A DNA stretch of 64,000 nt from Niabella agricola (GCF_021538615.1 NZ_JAJHIZ010000003.1:682001-746000), one strand, 5' to 3'. Shown: positions 50,207 through 59,816, numbered from the stretch's first letter. Numbers and translations: made by a program. Notes: generated by a model from the sequence alone, not told the origin.

Positions 50207-52036
50207 TCAGGCAATCCCCTTCAGGAATGCGACCAGGTCGGTTTCTTTGTCAAGATCAAATTTTTGTTTTAACCGGTACTTGGTCATGCGTACACTTTTG
50301 GGCTCCACGTGCAGCAACCCGGCAATCTGCTTGGTATCCATACCCAGGTATAAATAGGCACAATACTTCAGATCGAGCGAGGTAAGCTTTTGAACAGAAC
50401 GTTCATGGATATTTTTAAAAAAGTTAGGGTGCACTTCCTGGATACTGAATTGGGCTTTTTCGAAATCGCCATCCAGTAAATCTTCATCCCGGATGATCTG
50501 CTGGATATTCACCGGCTGCGCTTCCTTTAATTTTTCTTTCAGCTGTAGCAGCAATTCGTTTTTATGCTGCACCTGCAACTGGCTCATCATGATCTCGTCG
50601 CGTAGTTTTTGCTGTTGCAGTTCCAGCAATTCCTGTTCGGCTTTTAAGCGTGCGCTTTCTGCCAGCTGCAGACGCAGACGGGTTTGCGCATCATGCTGCT
50701 CCGCCTCCAGCTTTTTCTCACGTTCCACCGAATATTTCAGGTTAAAATGATACGAGCGGAACATAAAAAAGGCGCCCAGCAACCCGATGCCGGCCAGACC
50801 GAAATAGAGATGCTGCGCCTTCTGCTGGCTGCGGGCCTTGTCTTTTAACACCTGCACTTCCTGCTCTTTTTTCGCCGCCTGGTATTGCGCTTCCAGCTTA
50901 TTCACCATCAGCGCCTGGTCTTCATCAAATAACTTTGTATTGTTCTCCAGCAGTTCCTTTTCCAGTTCATAAGCCTTTGAGTAATGCCCCTGCGCGGCAT
51001 ACAGGGCCGCCATATCCGATAACAGGGTGTTGCGGGTATGGTAAAATGGTTTGGCTGCTGTATCCAGCGTTTGCTTGGCCTGCAGGTAGTAACGCTCTGC
51101 CTGGGCAAAATCATTAGCGCGCCTGGCCAATGTTCCCAGCATGCCATAACAACTGGCAATAATATCCTGGTTATCTGCCACCCCCTTTGCGGCAAACTGA
51201 AGCACCGACCGAAGGGTATCTGTAATGACCTGGCGGATCTGCGGATCGTTGGCGGTATCATACTTGAGATAATAGCTCGAAAGGTTCATCCGTGCCAGCG
51301 CATAGGTATGATAGGCCACTTTTCCGGGGTACTTAAAGAACAGGTCACCGGCGGCCCGCGAATAATACATGGTAGAGTCCAGATCGGCCTGCTTTTTTTC
51401 TTTGTCGTACCGGTAAGGATACACGACGGCAAGCGCCGAATAGGCAGAACTCAGCAGGTTTTGATCGCCTGCCGCGGCCGCCGCTGTTGCTGCTTTGCTT
51501 GCATAATACAGGCTTTTGGGAAAATCATTATAGGTGGTATAAACAGCATATAAATAATAATAACACTTGGCCATCAGAAAAGGATCCTTGCCGGCAGGCT
51601 CTACATCCTTTAAGATTTGCTGGCAAAGGGTAACCAACATATCATCTTTATCAATATTATAATAGAACACCGCTTTTGCCAGCAGAGCGTAATCTTTTAC
51701 CAGGGAAGCATTTGACATCCCCGCGATCTTCTCTGCCGAATCCAGGTACTGCTGTGCCAGCTTATAATCGCCTTTGTTTAGCTGAATATGCGTGAGCAAT
51801 CCATAAGCCTTCGCTTGCTCCAGGTTATTCCTTTGGGACTCCGCCATTGCGGCATAGCTTTTGGCGGTGGCCACAGCCTGCTCATAGTCATCATTGTACC
51901 GGTACGCTTCGGCCAGTTTAAAATACAGGCCCGTTGTGGGAGCCACGGCCAGCTCTTTTTTCAAACTGTCGATATAGGGATTCTGAGCTCCGGCATTCAA
52001 AAAGAACAAGACCAGGACTGTTACAACGCTTTTCAT
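50207..52036 (-). CDS. TPR-containing membrane regulator with LuxR-type HTH
   Basis: A 609-residue protein typical of Bacteroidota: signal peptide (residues 1-17), TPR repeats through ~residue 390 (KLAEAYRYNDDYEQAVATAKSYA, AKAYGLLTHIQLNKGDYKLAQQYLDSA, ARRANDFAQAERYYLQAKQTL), one membrane helix (HLYFGLAGIGLLGAFFMF, ~415), a Glu/Gln-rich coiled coil (~435-510) and a C-terminal helix-turn-helix (LTSLDLKYCAYLYLGMDTKQIAGLLHVEPKSVRMTKYRLKQKF). TPRs would lie in the periplasm and the HTH in the cytoplasm, so it may sense an envelope signal. Its targets are unknown; it lies next to, and divergent from, the SPFH cluster. Confidence 0.9.
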   Translation of the reverse strand: MKSVVTVLVLFFLNAGAQNPYIDSLKKELAVAPTTGLYFKLAEAYRYNDDYEQAVATAKSYAAMAESQRNNLEQAKAYGLLTHIQLNKGDYKLAQQYLDSAEKIAGMSNASLVKDYALLAKAVFYYNIDKDDMLVTLCQQILKDVEPAGKDPFLMAKCYYYLYAVYTTYNDFPKSLYYASKAATAAAAAGDQNLLSSAYSALAVVYPYRYDKEKKQADLDSTMYYSRAAGDLFFKYPGKVAYHTYALARMNLSSYYLKYDTANDPQIRQVITDTLRSVLQFAAKGVADNQDIIASCYGMLGTLARRANDFAQAERYYLQAKQTLDTAAKPFYHTRNTLLSDMAALYAAQGHYSKAYELEKELLENNTKLFDEDQALMVNKLEAQYQAAKKEQEVQVLKDKARSQQKAQHLYFGLAGIGLLGAFFMFRSYHFNLKYSVEREKKLEAEQHDAQTRLRLQLAESARLKAEQELLELQQQKLRDEIMMSQLQVQHKNELLLQLKEKLKEAQPVNIQQIIRDEDLLDGDFEKAQFSIQEVHPNFFKNIHERSVQKLTSLDLKYCAYLYLGMDTKQIAGLLHVEPKSVRMTKYRLKQKFDLDKETDLVAFLKGIA

Positions 52037-52262
52037 GAGGTGAATTTATAGAATTCTTGCTGTCCGGCATTATATCTTCCAAAAAACAACACCCCAACTC
52101 TTTTGATAAAAATATGTGTATCAACAATTTAAAATCATTGTAGACATTTTGTAGACACCCCTTACTCCGAATGTAGCCATTATGTAATGGCATAAAATTT
52201 TGCCGGAAGCTCATCCCTATGCAGTTTTACCCCGGTATCAATTACGCTTTAAACAAAAAAAA

Positions 52263-52589
52263 ATGAGTAACAAAGACCTATCCGTAATCTCCTATCTTAC
52301 TATTTTCGGCTGGCTTTACGCCTATATTAAGGGAAAAGAACAGCCCGACCGCTTGCTGAAATATCATCTGCGACAATTCCTCGGACTTTTCCTCCTATCG
52401 CTTGTTGTTAATATCGCTGTTGGCATCCTGACTCGTCTTATTCCCGGGATCAGTGTTCTTTCCTACCTGAGCGGTATTGCATTCCTTATTTTATGGATCT
52501 TCGGCCTGCTGAATGCCATCAACGGCGTCGAAAAAAACATTCCCCTGGTCGGAAAATTCTTTGAAAACAAATTTGCTTTCATCGGTTAA
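52263..52589 (+). CDS. DUF4870/Tic20-like small membrane protein
   Basis: A 108-residue protein from the ATG at 52263 with three membrane segments. SYLTIFGWLYAYI, then KYHLRQFLGLFLLSL with the conserved His and Gln of the family, then FGLLNAINGVEKNIPLVGKFF with the NGxxxxxPLxG ending, fit the DUF4870/Tic20-like group. The function is unknown. It starts about 225 bases after the divergent TPR regulator start and precedes the SPFH gene on the same strand by 220 bases. Confidence 0.75.
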   Translation: MSNKDLSVISYLTIFGWLYAYIKGKEQPDRLLKYHLRQFLGLFLLSLVVNIAVGILTRLIPGISVLSYLSGIAFLILWIFGLLNAINGVEKNIPLVGKFFENKFAFIG

Positions 52590-52810
52590 AAAAGATCCAG
52601 GCAAATATTTCTCCTGATACCGGCCGTTGCCCGCTGTTTCATAAAGAAACAGAAAAACACCACTCATACATTCGCTCTTTATTCATTGCCGGCTTTTACC
52701 TGGATGGGAAACAAAAAGGTTGTACATTCACGGGCAGGATCTGCAAGGGAGCCTGCAGGAACTTATGAATGAATGACCTTTCCGGTCCACCGGAATCTAA
52801 AAATTAAAAC

Positions 52811-53773
52811 ATGAGCTTACCTTTTATTGAAATTATCGAGTCGCCCACTCCCGACCCGAACCTCCTGATGTGGAAATTTGCCGACAAAGACAAGGAAATT
52901 AAAAATGGCGCTAAATTAACCGTAAGAGAAAGCCAGCAGGCATTATTGCTGAACGAAGGACAGCTGGCAGATATTTTCTTGCCCGGGCTGCATACCCTGT
53001 CAACAGAAAATATTCCCATCATCAGCCGGCTTAAGGGATGGAAGTATGGTTTCGAAAGTCCCTTCAAAGCGGATGTTTACTTTTTTAACACCCATCATTT
53101 TATCACTAATAAATGGGGCACGCCTGCACCCATCTTAATGAACGACCCCCGGTTTGGACAGGTGCGTATACGAGCCTTTGGCAGTTTTGACATTAAAATC
53201 GCAGATCCCGGTACTTTTTTCAGCACCTATGCCGGCACATTCCCCCGCCTGACCATTTTTGAGCTACAGGCCCAGTTGCGCGATTTTGTGGCGCCGAAAT
53301 TCGGAGAAGTCCTCGCAAAAGAACAGATCCCTGTAACCGCTGTGGCCGGCAATATAACCGATCTTGGCAAGAAGATCGAACCGCACCTGAAACCCTATTT
53401 TGCTTCCCTGGGCCTTGAGCTGACGCAGTTCATCATTACCAGTGTTACGCTGCCGGAAGAAGTAACCGCGTTTTACGATAAAGTTACCAATATGAATATG
53501 GTAACGGACATGGATAAATTCACAAAGTTCAATACAGCCAATGCAATCGGGGATAAAGGCACGGTCCTGAACGATGCGACGCAAACGGCGATGGCCATGG
53601 GCCTGATGATGAACCAGCTTCAGCAAAACCGGACGGATATTGCAACACCGGCAGCCGCACCCAAGGAAGACATTACGGCAAAGCTGCAAAAGCTCAAAAC
53701 ACTTTTTGAAAACGGCCTGATCGACGATGAAGAATACAAAGCCAAAAAAGCCGAGCTATTAACACAGTTATAA
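52811..53773 (+). CDS. SPFH-domain protein with C-terminal SHOCT (YdjI/virion-core-like)
   Basis: A 320-residue soluble protein. Residues ~1-240 match the YdjI-like SPFH group (MWKFADKDKEIKNGAKLTVRESQQALLLNEGQLADIFLPGLHTLSTENIPI ... FGSFDIKIADPGTFFSTYAGT ... ELTQFIITSVTLPEEVTAFYDK). The tail (AKLQKLKTLFENGLIDDEEYKAKKAELL) is a SHOCT oligomerisation motif. In Bacillus subtilis the YdjI homologue is held at the membrane by a zinc-ribbon protein and a partner, in a PspA-linked response. A zinc-ribbon gene overlaps the stop of this gene by one base, which suggests a similar pairing. Confidence 0.88.
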   Translation: MSLPFIEIIESPTPDPNLLMWKFADKDKEIKNGAKLTVRESQQALLLNEGQLADIFLPGLHTLSTENIPIISRLKGWKYGFESPFKADVYFFNTHHFITNKWGTPAPILMNDPRFGQVRIRAFGSFDIKIADPGTFFSTYAGTFPRLTIFELQAQLRDFVAPKFGEVLAKEQIPVTAVAGNITDLGKKIEPHLKPYFASLGLELTQFIITSVTLPEEVTAFYDKVTNMNMVTDMDKFTKFNTANAIGDKGTVLNDATQTAMAMGLMMNQLQQNRTDIATPAAAPKEDITAKLQKLKTLFENGLIDDEEYKAKKAELLTQL

Positions 53774-54024
53774 TGGAAGAAAAGAAAGCACAATCCTTTT
53801 TAGAAAAACTCAAAGCCAGGGCACAGGCCCAGGAAAAATACGGCGGCCCTATAACAGAAAAAGAAGCCCATATCGGAGCGCGCACCTGCCCCAACTGCGG
53901 GGCCGGGAGGGCCAAGGACGACGGCATCAGCCATTGCGCTTATTGCGGTTTCGAATTTTTGCAGGTAACGCTCACGGATGGGCTGCATATTAAAAAAGAA
54001 GACAACTCAAGAGAACATCAATAA
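53773..54024 (+). CDS. Small zinc-ribbon protein
   Basis: An 83-residue protein whose ATG shares the last base of the SPFH stop. An N-terminal helix (EEKKAQSFLEKLKARAQAQEKYGG) is followed by the zinc ribbon TCPNCGAG ... HCAYCGFEF with two CxxC pairs 15 residues apart. It has no membrane segment. The tight coupling implies that it works with the SPFH protein. Confidence 0.82.
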   Translation: MEEKKAQSFLEKLKARAQAQEKYGGPITEKEAHIGARTCPNCGAGRAKDDGISHCAYCGFEFLQVTLTDGLHIKKEDNSREHQ

Positions 54025-54253
54025 AACCGATTCGTGATTATACGGCGCGGTATCCACTTAAAAAAGAACAGCCGGCAAATTATGGTACCAGCGTTTAACC
54101 CGTTCAAAAAAACACGAAGACCTTTCAGCACTTCCTCGTAAAACAGGCGCGATCGCCGCCGGCAAAGCAGGCCGCGGCCCGCGGAAAGAACAATAAAGTT
54201 CAGAAACGGATCAAAGCATTACAACGCTCCGGTAATTCAAAAAGCATAAAACA

Positions 54254-55063
54254 ATGTTTGGTTTATTTGGCAACAAAAAAGAGACCGGGAACCCGGTACC
54301 GTCAGAATGGACACAGCAGATGCGCGAGACGCAGGATCGGTGGTTTGCGTTTCTTCAGAAACTGGAAGAACGGGTTGAAGAGCTCTGCCTGGCGGCCATA
54401 CCCGAGCTAAAAGCCATGCGCAGCAGCACCGATGCCATATATGAAGCCAATATCGGCCAGGTTTGGAGCGGCATCCGCGGACAAATCAACCAGGTGCGGG
54501 AAAAAGCCCGGCAAACAGAAGCACAAAAGATCCGTCCTTTTTATTACCAGATGGATAACGCGGGTCTTTCCTATACCGCAACCCTGCAGTTCAGCGAGAC
54601 CTGCGCCGAGCGCTACCGGAGATTCGAGGATTTTTGCAATCACTGGCAGGAACAAGTTGAAGCCGCCACCAGGCAGGACCACGAAGCCCTGTATCAAAAA
54701 ATCCTGGATGAGCATGCGCAACTGAAAAACCAGTTCAAATGCCAGCAATGTGGCGCGCCCATTGAACTGGAAAAAATTTATTTCACCACCAGTTACCTGC
54801 AATGCCCGGCATGTCGCACGCAAAACACCTACGAACCCAGTACACTGGCAAAAAGCCTGAGCTGGATTGCACGGGATCTTGCAGAGGAACGCACGGCGCA
54901 TTTGCTGGAGGCCTACCATAACGACTCCGGCCGGAACCCGGATCTTTACCGTTACTATTTGCGGAGCATGTTCGACGAATGGAACCGGATCGTTCCCGAT
55001 ATGGCAGCTTCCAACGAAAAATTTTACCAGCGACAACTTGACGATTTCAATAAATCTGTCTGA
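54254..55063 (+). CDS. Coiled-coil/zinc-ribbon hypothetical protein (269 aa)
   Basis: No named family recognised. The first ~150 residues are helical and charged (WTQQMRETQDRWFAFLQKLEERVEEL). A zinc ribbon with CQQCGAPI and QCPACRTQ spans residues ~163-190, and the C-terminus (LYRYYLRSMFDEWNRIVPDM) is helical. It lies 229 bases after the small zinc-ribbon gene and 35 bases before the DUF6620-like gene, all on one strand, so it is probably part of the same functional set. There is no signal peptide or membrane helix. Confidence 0.7.
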   Translation: MFGLFGNKKETGNPVPSEWTQQMRETQDRWFAFLQKLEERVEELCLAAIPELKAMRSSTDAIYEANIGQVWSGIRGQINQVREKARQTEAQKIRPFYYQMDNAGLSYTATLQFSETCAERYRRFEDFCNHWQEQVEAATRQDHEALYQKILDEHAQLKNQFKCQQCGAPIELEKIYFTTSYLQCPACRTQNTYEPSTLAKSLSWIARDLAEERTAHLLEAYHNDSGRNPDLYRYYLRSMFDEWNRIVPDMAASNEKFYQRQLDDFNKSV

Positions 55064-55098
55064 CCACCATCTATTTATAACACTTTAAAGCAAGGATC

Positions 55099-56091
55099 AT
55101 GTTTAAAAAATTCCTGAACAATCTCCTCAGCAACGAAGCTGAACAGCAAAAAGAACAAGTACAGGGAGCCAACCCGTTCCATCAGCCCTTCAACCCGCAT
55201 GCAAATAAAGCAAACGATGATAACGACATGCCGGCACCGGGAAATCATCACCAGTTTGACCCCCAAACACAGCACGGCACCCATTACACCAAAGAAGCCT
55301 TTGATGCTGCAGCAAACCGGCATTATGAAGAACTGCTGGCCAACCAGGATGAAGTCCTCAGTGAAAACGAAAAACGGAACTTAAAAAGAGAAGCCATTAA
55401 GCAGTTATACCTTCAGTGGAACGGGCATAACTACGACCAGCTTATACAATTTGAAATGGCCAACTCCATGGAGCTTACCGGTTATGCCACCCAGGGATTT
55501 AACCAGGTGCAGGAAGAAGGGAATCCGCTGTACGAACCAATCCATGGCATTTCGCTGTACGACTATGCCGGCATTGCACATGCTACCACACAGGGCATTC
55601 CTGAAGAAACGATCCTGAAAGCCATGGGTATTGAAAAAGCGGTATGGGAAGAAGTAAACCTCCTTTGGCCGGAACGGATGAAAGAAGATGCCAGCTTTGG
55701 CATCATGACCAAATATGGCGAATACTTTGCCATTGCCGGCGAACATCCCAAACTGGCCGGCCTGAAACCGGCTGCTGCAGCCGCACCGGATGGAAACGCC
55801 AACCTGGAAAAATTAAAAACTGACCGGTATTTTTACGAAGAACTTTGCGGTGCAAGAACTGCAGCTTACGAATACGGGTTGGATGGCGCTCAATGGATAC
55901 TGGAACACTTCGGCATTAACCTTTCCGACTTCCAGTCTGTTGCCATGAACTGGATGACCGCACAAAACCAGCAGTTCAATAGTAACGAGATTCAACATTA
56001 TATGGATTATCAGCTACAGAAGCAAAAAGAATATGCGGAACGATTTGCAAAAGAGCAGGGCGGAAATATTGCCGACGACGTAACCTTCTAA
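55099..56091 (+). CDS. DUF6620-like cytoplasmic protein
   Basis: A 330-residue protein. The start MFKKFLNNLLSNEAEQQKEQ and a low-complexity His/Asn-rich region to residue ~60 lead to two related halves. The first half holds LYEPIHGISLYDYAGIAHATTQGIPEETILKAMGIEKAVWEEVNLLWPERM, a pattern I recognise from DUF6620, and the end (GINLSDFQSVAMNWMTAQNQQF) may repeat the fold. The function is unknown. It follows the coiled-coil zinc-ribbon gene by 35 bases. Confidence 0.65.
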   Translation: MFKKFLNNLLSNEAEQQKEQVQGANPFHQPFNPHANKANDDNDMPAPGNHHQFDPQTQHGTHYTKEAFDAAANRHYEELLANQDEVLSENEKRNLKREAIKQLYLQWNGHNYDQLIQFEMANSMELTGYATQGFNQVQEEGNPLYEPIHGISLYDYAGIAHATTQGIPEETILKAMGIEKAVWEEVNLLWPERMKEDASFGIMTKYGEYFAIAGEHPKLAGLKPAAAAAPDGNANLEKLKTDRYFYEELCGARTAAYEYGLDGAQWILEHFGINLSDFQSVAMNWMTAQNQQFNSNEIQHYMDYQLQKQKEYAERFAKEQGGNIADDVTF

Positions 56092-56303
56092 ACCGGTAGC
56101 AGCCAGCAGTTATGCTTTTATAATCCGGGCCCGGGGTGATCAGACGACACCGGTCAAATGGAATAAAATAGTTGCGCGGCCACCCCTTTTCTGCAAGCAG
56201 CAACCGTTCATACAAAGGTAAAACCCATCACTCCGGTAATGCATCGGTTCATCCGGTGCGCAACATTATTTTCTTACTACAAAACAGTTGATAAAAAACG
56301 CAC

Positions 56304-56768
56304 ATGCAATCATTCAAACACTTTACAGCCGAGGGCAATGTATACAAAATGAAGCCCTCCTATTTTTTGCCCATTGCGCTGATCATTTTTTTACCGCTGC
56401 TCAGCTACCTGATACTCCGTGAGGGCAAATACCCCGTTATTGGCTGGCTCTTGCTCGCATTCGCCGCATTAGGGTTTGCGGGCATGATCTCTCGGTCGCT
56501 GGTCATTGATCTGAACAACCGCGAGATACGCGCCAAAGCCGCCTTGCTGCGGCCCGCCGTTCGGATTCCCCTGTCCGACTTTCAAAGCTTTGAGCTGCAT
56601 CAGTTAAAACAGGGCTTGTTTACCACCAATACTTCTTTGAATATATGCTACCTGAAAGACGGGAAAACAAAACGAGCCCTTATCGCCCAGGGCGTTACTA
56701 CCCGGGCAATGCAGCGCATCTTAAACGAAATCGACGAAATCATCAGCAATCATGACCGCCAGAGATAA
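56304..56768 (+). CDS. Membrane protein with PH-like domain (154 aa)
   Basis: Two membrane helices in residues ~20-65 (YFLPIALIIFLPLLSYLIL, GWLLLAFAALGFAGMI), followed by a cytoplasmic beta-rich part (LVIDLNNREIRAKAALLRPAVRIPLSDFQSFELHQLKQG) that resembles the bacterial PH-like fold. Its end overlaps the next gene by 17 bases, so the pair is coupled. It begins about 210 bases after the DUF6620-like stop on the same strand. Function unknown. Confidence 0.65.
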   Translation: MQSFKHFTAEGNVYKMKPSYFLPIALIIFLPLLSYLILREGKYPVIGWLLLAFAALGFAGMISRSLVIDLNNREIRAKAALLRPAVRIPLSDFQSFELHQLKQGLFTTNTSLNICYLKDGKTKRALIAQGVTTRAMQRILNEIDEIISNHDRQR

Positions 56769-57285
56769 ATATAAAATTGAAGAAACGCCGCAATCTGTTT
56801 CGCTGCAACCGCATTATCATCTGTTAAAAAGCCTGTACTGGTTTGTAGCAGCAATAGCAGGCCTCGCAGGCGCTGTTTATATCTTCTATCAGCAATTGGG
56901 CGAAGGCGGCCGCGTGCTCGGGTATTCAATAATCGCTTACCTGTTCCTGCATGGGCTGTATGATTTTATTTTCCGCGTCAATGTGCGTTATGTATTCGAC
57001 AAAACCCGCAATGCGGTTTTTAAGATCAATACACCCTTTCCTGAAAAACAATTAATGACCCTGGACGAACTGGTCATCTTTGTCAGTTCAGAACAGTGCG
57101 GCTGGCATTACGCCATGGGGGCAAGAAAAAAACAATTCATAAAAAATTATGCCATCAGCGAAGACTTTGGTTCCGGGAAAAAAAGTGAGCGGTTGCTGGG
57201 GGCCTATGAAGCGGAGGTTTTAGACCCCATTTTGCGGCTAAGCGCTGTATCTTCGGTGGACGGCATGCATACGCCTGCCGGTTAA
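56752..57285 (+). CDS. Membrane protein with PH-like domain (177 aa)
   Basis: A partner of the previous gene, overlapping it by 17 bases. It has two membrane segments (LYWFVAAIAGLAGAVYIFY, LGYSIIAYLFLHGLYDFIF) and a C-terminal beta-rich domain (YVFDKTRNAVFKINTPFPEKQLMTLDELVIFV). The same design, two helices then a PH-like domain, suggests an old duplication. A terminator follows at 57376. Function unknown. Confidence 0.65.
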   Translation: MTARDKYKIEETPQSVSLQPHYHLLKSLYWFVAAIAGLAGAVYIFYQQLGEGGRVLGYSIIAYLFLHGLYDFIFRVNVRYVFDKTRNAVFKINTPFPEKQLMTLDELVIFVSSEQCGWHYAMGARKKQFIKNYAISEDFGSGKKSERLLGAYEAEVLDPILRLSAVSSVDGMHTPAG

Positions 57286-57606
57286 ATTTTCAATGCGCGA
57301 AAACAGGTTCGTTATCTCATGCTACCATCTATTATGCCCGAGCGTTATCGCGAACACAGATGGTTGAAGTTCTGGAAAAAAGGGAACCCTTCATATATAG
57401 GCTCCCTTTTTCAATAATGCCGGCAATACCATTTATAAGCCGGGAAGCGGCCCGGTGTTTAAAAAATGGAGTGAACGAGAAGCCGCCCGCTGCGAGGTTT
57501 TTATAAAAGCCATTCCGTTTGTATAAAAAATAACGTTTTTATGTATTTTGAGAGCCGGCATATTATTAAATACATCAACTTTGCCGGCAACCAATTCAAT
57601 CATACC
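57286..57606. other. Intergenic stretch with the terminator of the SPFH region
   Basis: Contains the hairpin at 57376-57412 and AT-rich leader sequence before the phosphatase gene. Nothing else recognised. Confidence 0.5.
57376..57412 (+). terminator. Terminator after the PH-like membrane genes
   Basis: AAAAAAGGGAACC pairs with GGCTCCCTTTTT (one mismatch) across a loop of about 12 bases, with a T-run at the end. Confidence 0.7.
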
Positions 57607-58812
57607 ATGAACGGAAACGAATTCAGCAATAACCGGCGGTCCTTTTTAAAAGGTGGCCTTACCCTGGGCGGCATGGCCCTGCTAAACCCTCAAAAAGCCC
57701 TGGCTGCTGCAACTGAAAAAGAAGAAGCCTTCAGGATCCTTGCAGGCCCCTACCTGCAGACCAATTTTGGCAACAGCATCTCCATTTTATGGATCACCAA
57801 TAAAAACGCTGCAAGCTGGGTCAGCTATGGAACTTCAGCCGATGCACTGCATCAAACGGCATTTGGCAAAAGCGAACTGGGATTAAAACCCGCGGGGAGG
57901 ATCAATTGCGTTACCCTCACCAACCTGAAGCCCGGGACAACTTATTATTACAAGATCGCTTCTAAAGAAATAAAAGATTTTCAGCCCTATAAACTTACAT
58001 ACGGAGCAGCACTAAACGGAGACACCGAGCAGTTTGTAAACGCCGACCCCGCTAAAGATTCCGTTTCCTTTGTAATGCTGAACGATATTCATGACCGTCC
58101 CCAATCCATACCGCACCTGCTGAACCTCGACAAAGGCAACCGGCGCGATTTTGTTTTTTTTAACGGCGACATTTTTGATTATCAAACCGACGAGCAACAA
58201 ATTATCGACCATATGCTTCAGCCCTGCGATCTGTTTGCACGGAGCCTTCCCTTTGTGTATGTACGGGGCAACCATGAAACCCGCGGGAAGTTTGCACGAG
58301 ACTTTTCAGCATATTTCCATCATGTAGGCCATACTGCATTTACACTGGGGCCCGCGCGCTTTGTGATCCTGGACACCGGTGAAGACAAGGACGATACGCA
58401 TCCTGTTTATGCGGGTATCGTGGATTTTGATGTCTATCGCCTGGAACAGGCCCGTTGGCTGGAGCAGGAGATGCGCAGCAACGCATTTAAGAAAGCGTCG
58501 TTCCGCATTGTGATGATGCATATTCCACCCCGTTATTCCGGAGATGCACACGGAGCTGTGCATTGCACCCAGGTATTTGAACCGCTATTAAATAAAGGCA
58601 AGGTGGATCTTGTACTGAGTGGTCATACACACCGGTACAAGATCCACGAACCGGACAAGCATGGCAACCACTACCCAATCATTATCGGTGGCGGTCCCAG
58701 GGACGGTTCGCGCACTATTACACAGGTTACCGCCTCCAAAAAGGAAGTGCGGGTTCGTATGCTCGATGATTCCGGCAAAGAAGTGGGTAGCTACCTGGTA
58801 ACAAAAAAATAA
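57607..58812 (+). CDS. Tat-exported calcineurin-like metallophosphatase with purple-acid-phosphatase-type N domain
   Basis: A 401-residue protein from the ATG at 57607. NNRRSFLKGG is a twin-arginine signal, so it is exported folded. Residues ~40-140 form a fibronectin-III-like domain as in purple acid phosphatases (GPYLQTNFGNSISILWITNKN, LTNLKPGTTYYYKI). The catalytic motifs follow: NDIHD (~160), NGDIFD (~190), RGNHE (~222), MMHIPPR (~305) and SGHTHRY (~340). It would hydrolyse phosphoesters in the periplasm with two metal ions. It converges on another phosphatase at 58926. Confidence 0.92.
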   Translation: MNGNEFSNNRRSFLKGGLTLGGMALLNPQKALAAATEKEEAFRILAGPYLQTNFGNSISILWITNKNAASWVSYGTSADALHQTAFGKSELGLKPAGRINCVTLTNLKPGTTYYYKIASKEIKDFQPYKLTYGAALNGDTEQFVNADPAKDSVSFVMLNDIHDRPQSIPHLLNLDKGNRRDFVFFNGDIFDYQTDEQQIIDHMLQPCDLFARSLPFVYVRGNHETRGKFARDFSAYFHHVGHTAFTLGPARFVILDTGEDKDDTHPVYAGIVDFDVYRLEQARWLEQEMRSNAFKKASFRIVMMHIPPRYSGDAHGAVHCTQVFEPLLNKGKVDLVLSGHTHRYKIHEPDKHGNHYPIIIGGGPRDGSRTITQVTASKKEVRVRMLDDSGKEVGSYLVTKK

Positions 58813-58829
58813 TCCGTGTAAAGTAACTC

Positions 58830-58888
58830 ATAAAAGCCCGGTATGCCGGCTGGCAGGTGTCAGCCCCGGTTACCGGGCTTGATTTTAC
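58830..58888. terminator. Bidirectional terminator between two phosphatase genes
   Basis: AAGCCCGGTA (58834-58843) pairs perfectly with TACCGGGCTT (58871-58880), with As before and TTTTA after. It separates convergent genes. Confidence 0.75.
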
Positions 58889-58925
58889 ATTTACCATTGG
58901 GCATTTTATCTTTCTTTCGCTGCTC

Positions 58926-59816
58926 CTAATAACGATGTACGATGTACTCGTTCTCCACCCTTCCATCTGCATAGAGTTTAAGAATAGCATAACCGGGAGG
59001 CGTTTCCTGGTAATAATAGGGAGCGGCCGATTTTTCATTACCCTTTCCCCACCAGAACCCACTCATGGCTCCGTTACAGAAGTAATGAACATCATTGTAC
59101 CAGGCATGGTCCAGCAGGTGCTGATGCCCGCTGAGGCAAACCCGTACTTTATCCTTATGCTGATAAAACAGCTGCTTTAGTTCCTTGTGATCCTTATGCT
59201 GCCCGCCTTCCCAGGTATTGGTAACGGTAAGTATCGGGAAATGCGACATCAGCAATACATGCGTTCCGGCCGGGGTAGTTTCCAGCTGGCGCTGTAACCA
59301 CTGCAGCTGCTCCTGATCCAGCGCTATGCCGTTATTGTTCCCGTCAAGAATAATAAACCGCCAGTTTTTTTTATCAACACTGTAATAGCGGTGCGGCATA
59401 CCTGCCCGTTTTGCGGCGTAGTTCACCCCGTACATTGCATCTTCTTTGGAAGGCGCTGCCCACCAGTTATCGTGGTTGCCCACACAGCTGTACACTTCGT
59501 AGCCCTTAAGCGCCTGCATGCATGTATCCCAGCATTCCCATTGCTCCAGCACCCGCTCTCGGGTAATATCTTTATAATCGGCTGCATGTATAGAATCGCC
59601 TCCGTTCAGGAAAAAATCAACCTTTCTTTTTTTGATCTCCTCCAGGCATTTTACAAACCGTGCCGGCACTTCTTCATCCGGCCTTACGTGCACATCGGTA
59701 ATATGCGCAAGGGTAAGCACCGGTTGATTCCGCCTGCTGCCAGCCCCTGCTGTCCGGGAAAGGGCCAGTGCGCCCGCTGTTAAAGAAATGCTTTTTAAAA
59801 AACCGCTGCGTTTCAT
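58926..59816 (-). CDS. Exported calcineurin-like metallophosphoesterase
   Basis: A 296-residue protein from the ATG at 59814-59816 (MKRSGFLKSISLTAGALALS). It has a signal sequence with a KRSGFLKS start that resembles a weak Tat signal. Catalytic motifs are ITDVHVR (~40), GGDSIH (~70), VGNHDNW (~112), LMSHFPI (~190) and SGHQH (~230). It follows the SusC and SusD genes on the same strand, 70 bases after SusD, so it is probably co-expressed with them and may cleave a phosphoester brought in by that pair. The exact substrate is not readable. Confidence 0.9.
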   Translation of the reverse strand: MKRSGFLKSISLTAGALALSRTAGAGSRRNQPVLTLAHITDVHVRPDEEVPARFVKCLEEIKKRKVDFFLNGGDSIHAADYKDITRERVLEQWECWDTCMQALKGYEVYSCVGNHDNWWAAPSKEDAMYGVNYAAKRAGMPHRYYSVDKKNWRFIILDGNNNGIALDQEQLQWLQRQLETTPAGTHVLLMSHFPILTVTNTWEGGQHKDHKELKQLFYQHKDKVRVCLSGHQHLLDHAWYNDVHYFCNGAMSGFWWGKGNEKSAAPYYYQETPPGYAILKLYADGRVENEYIVHRY

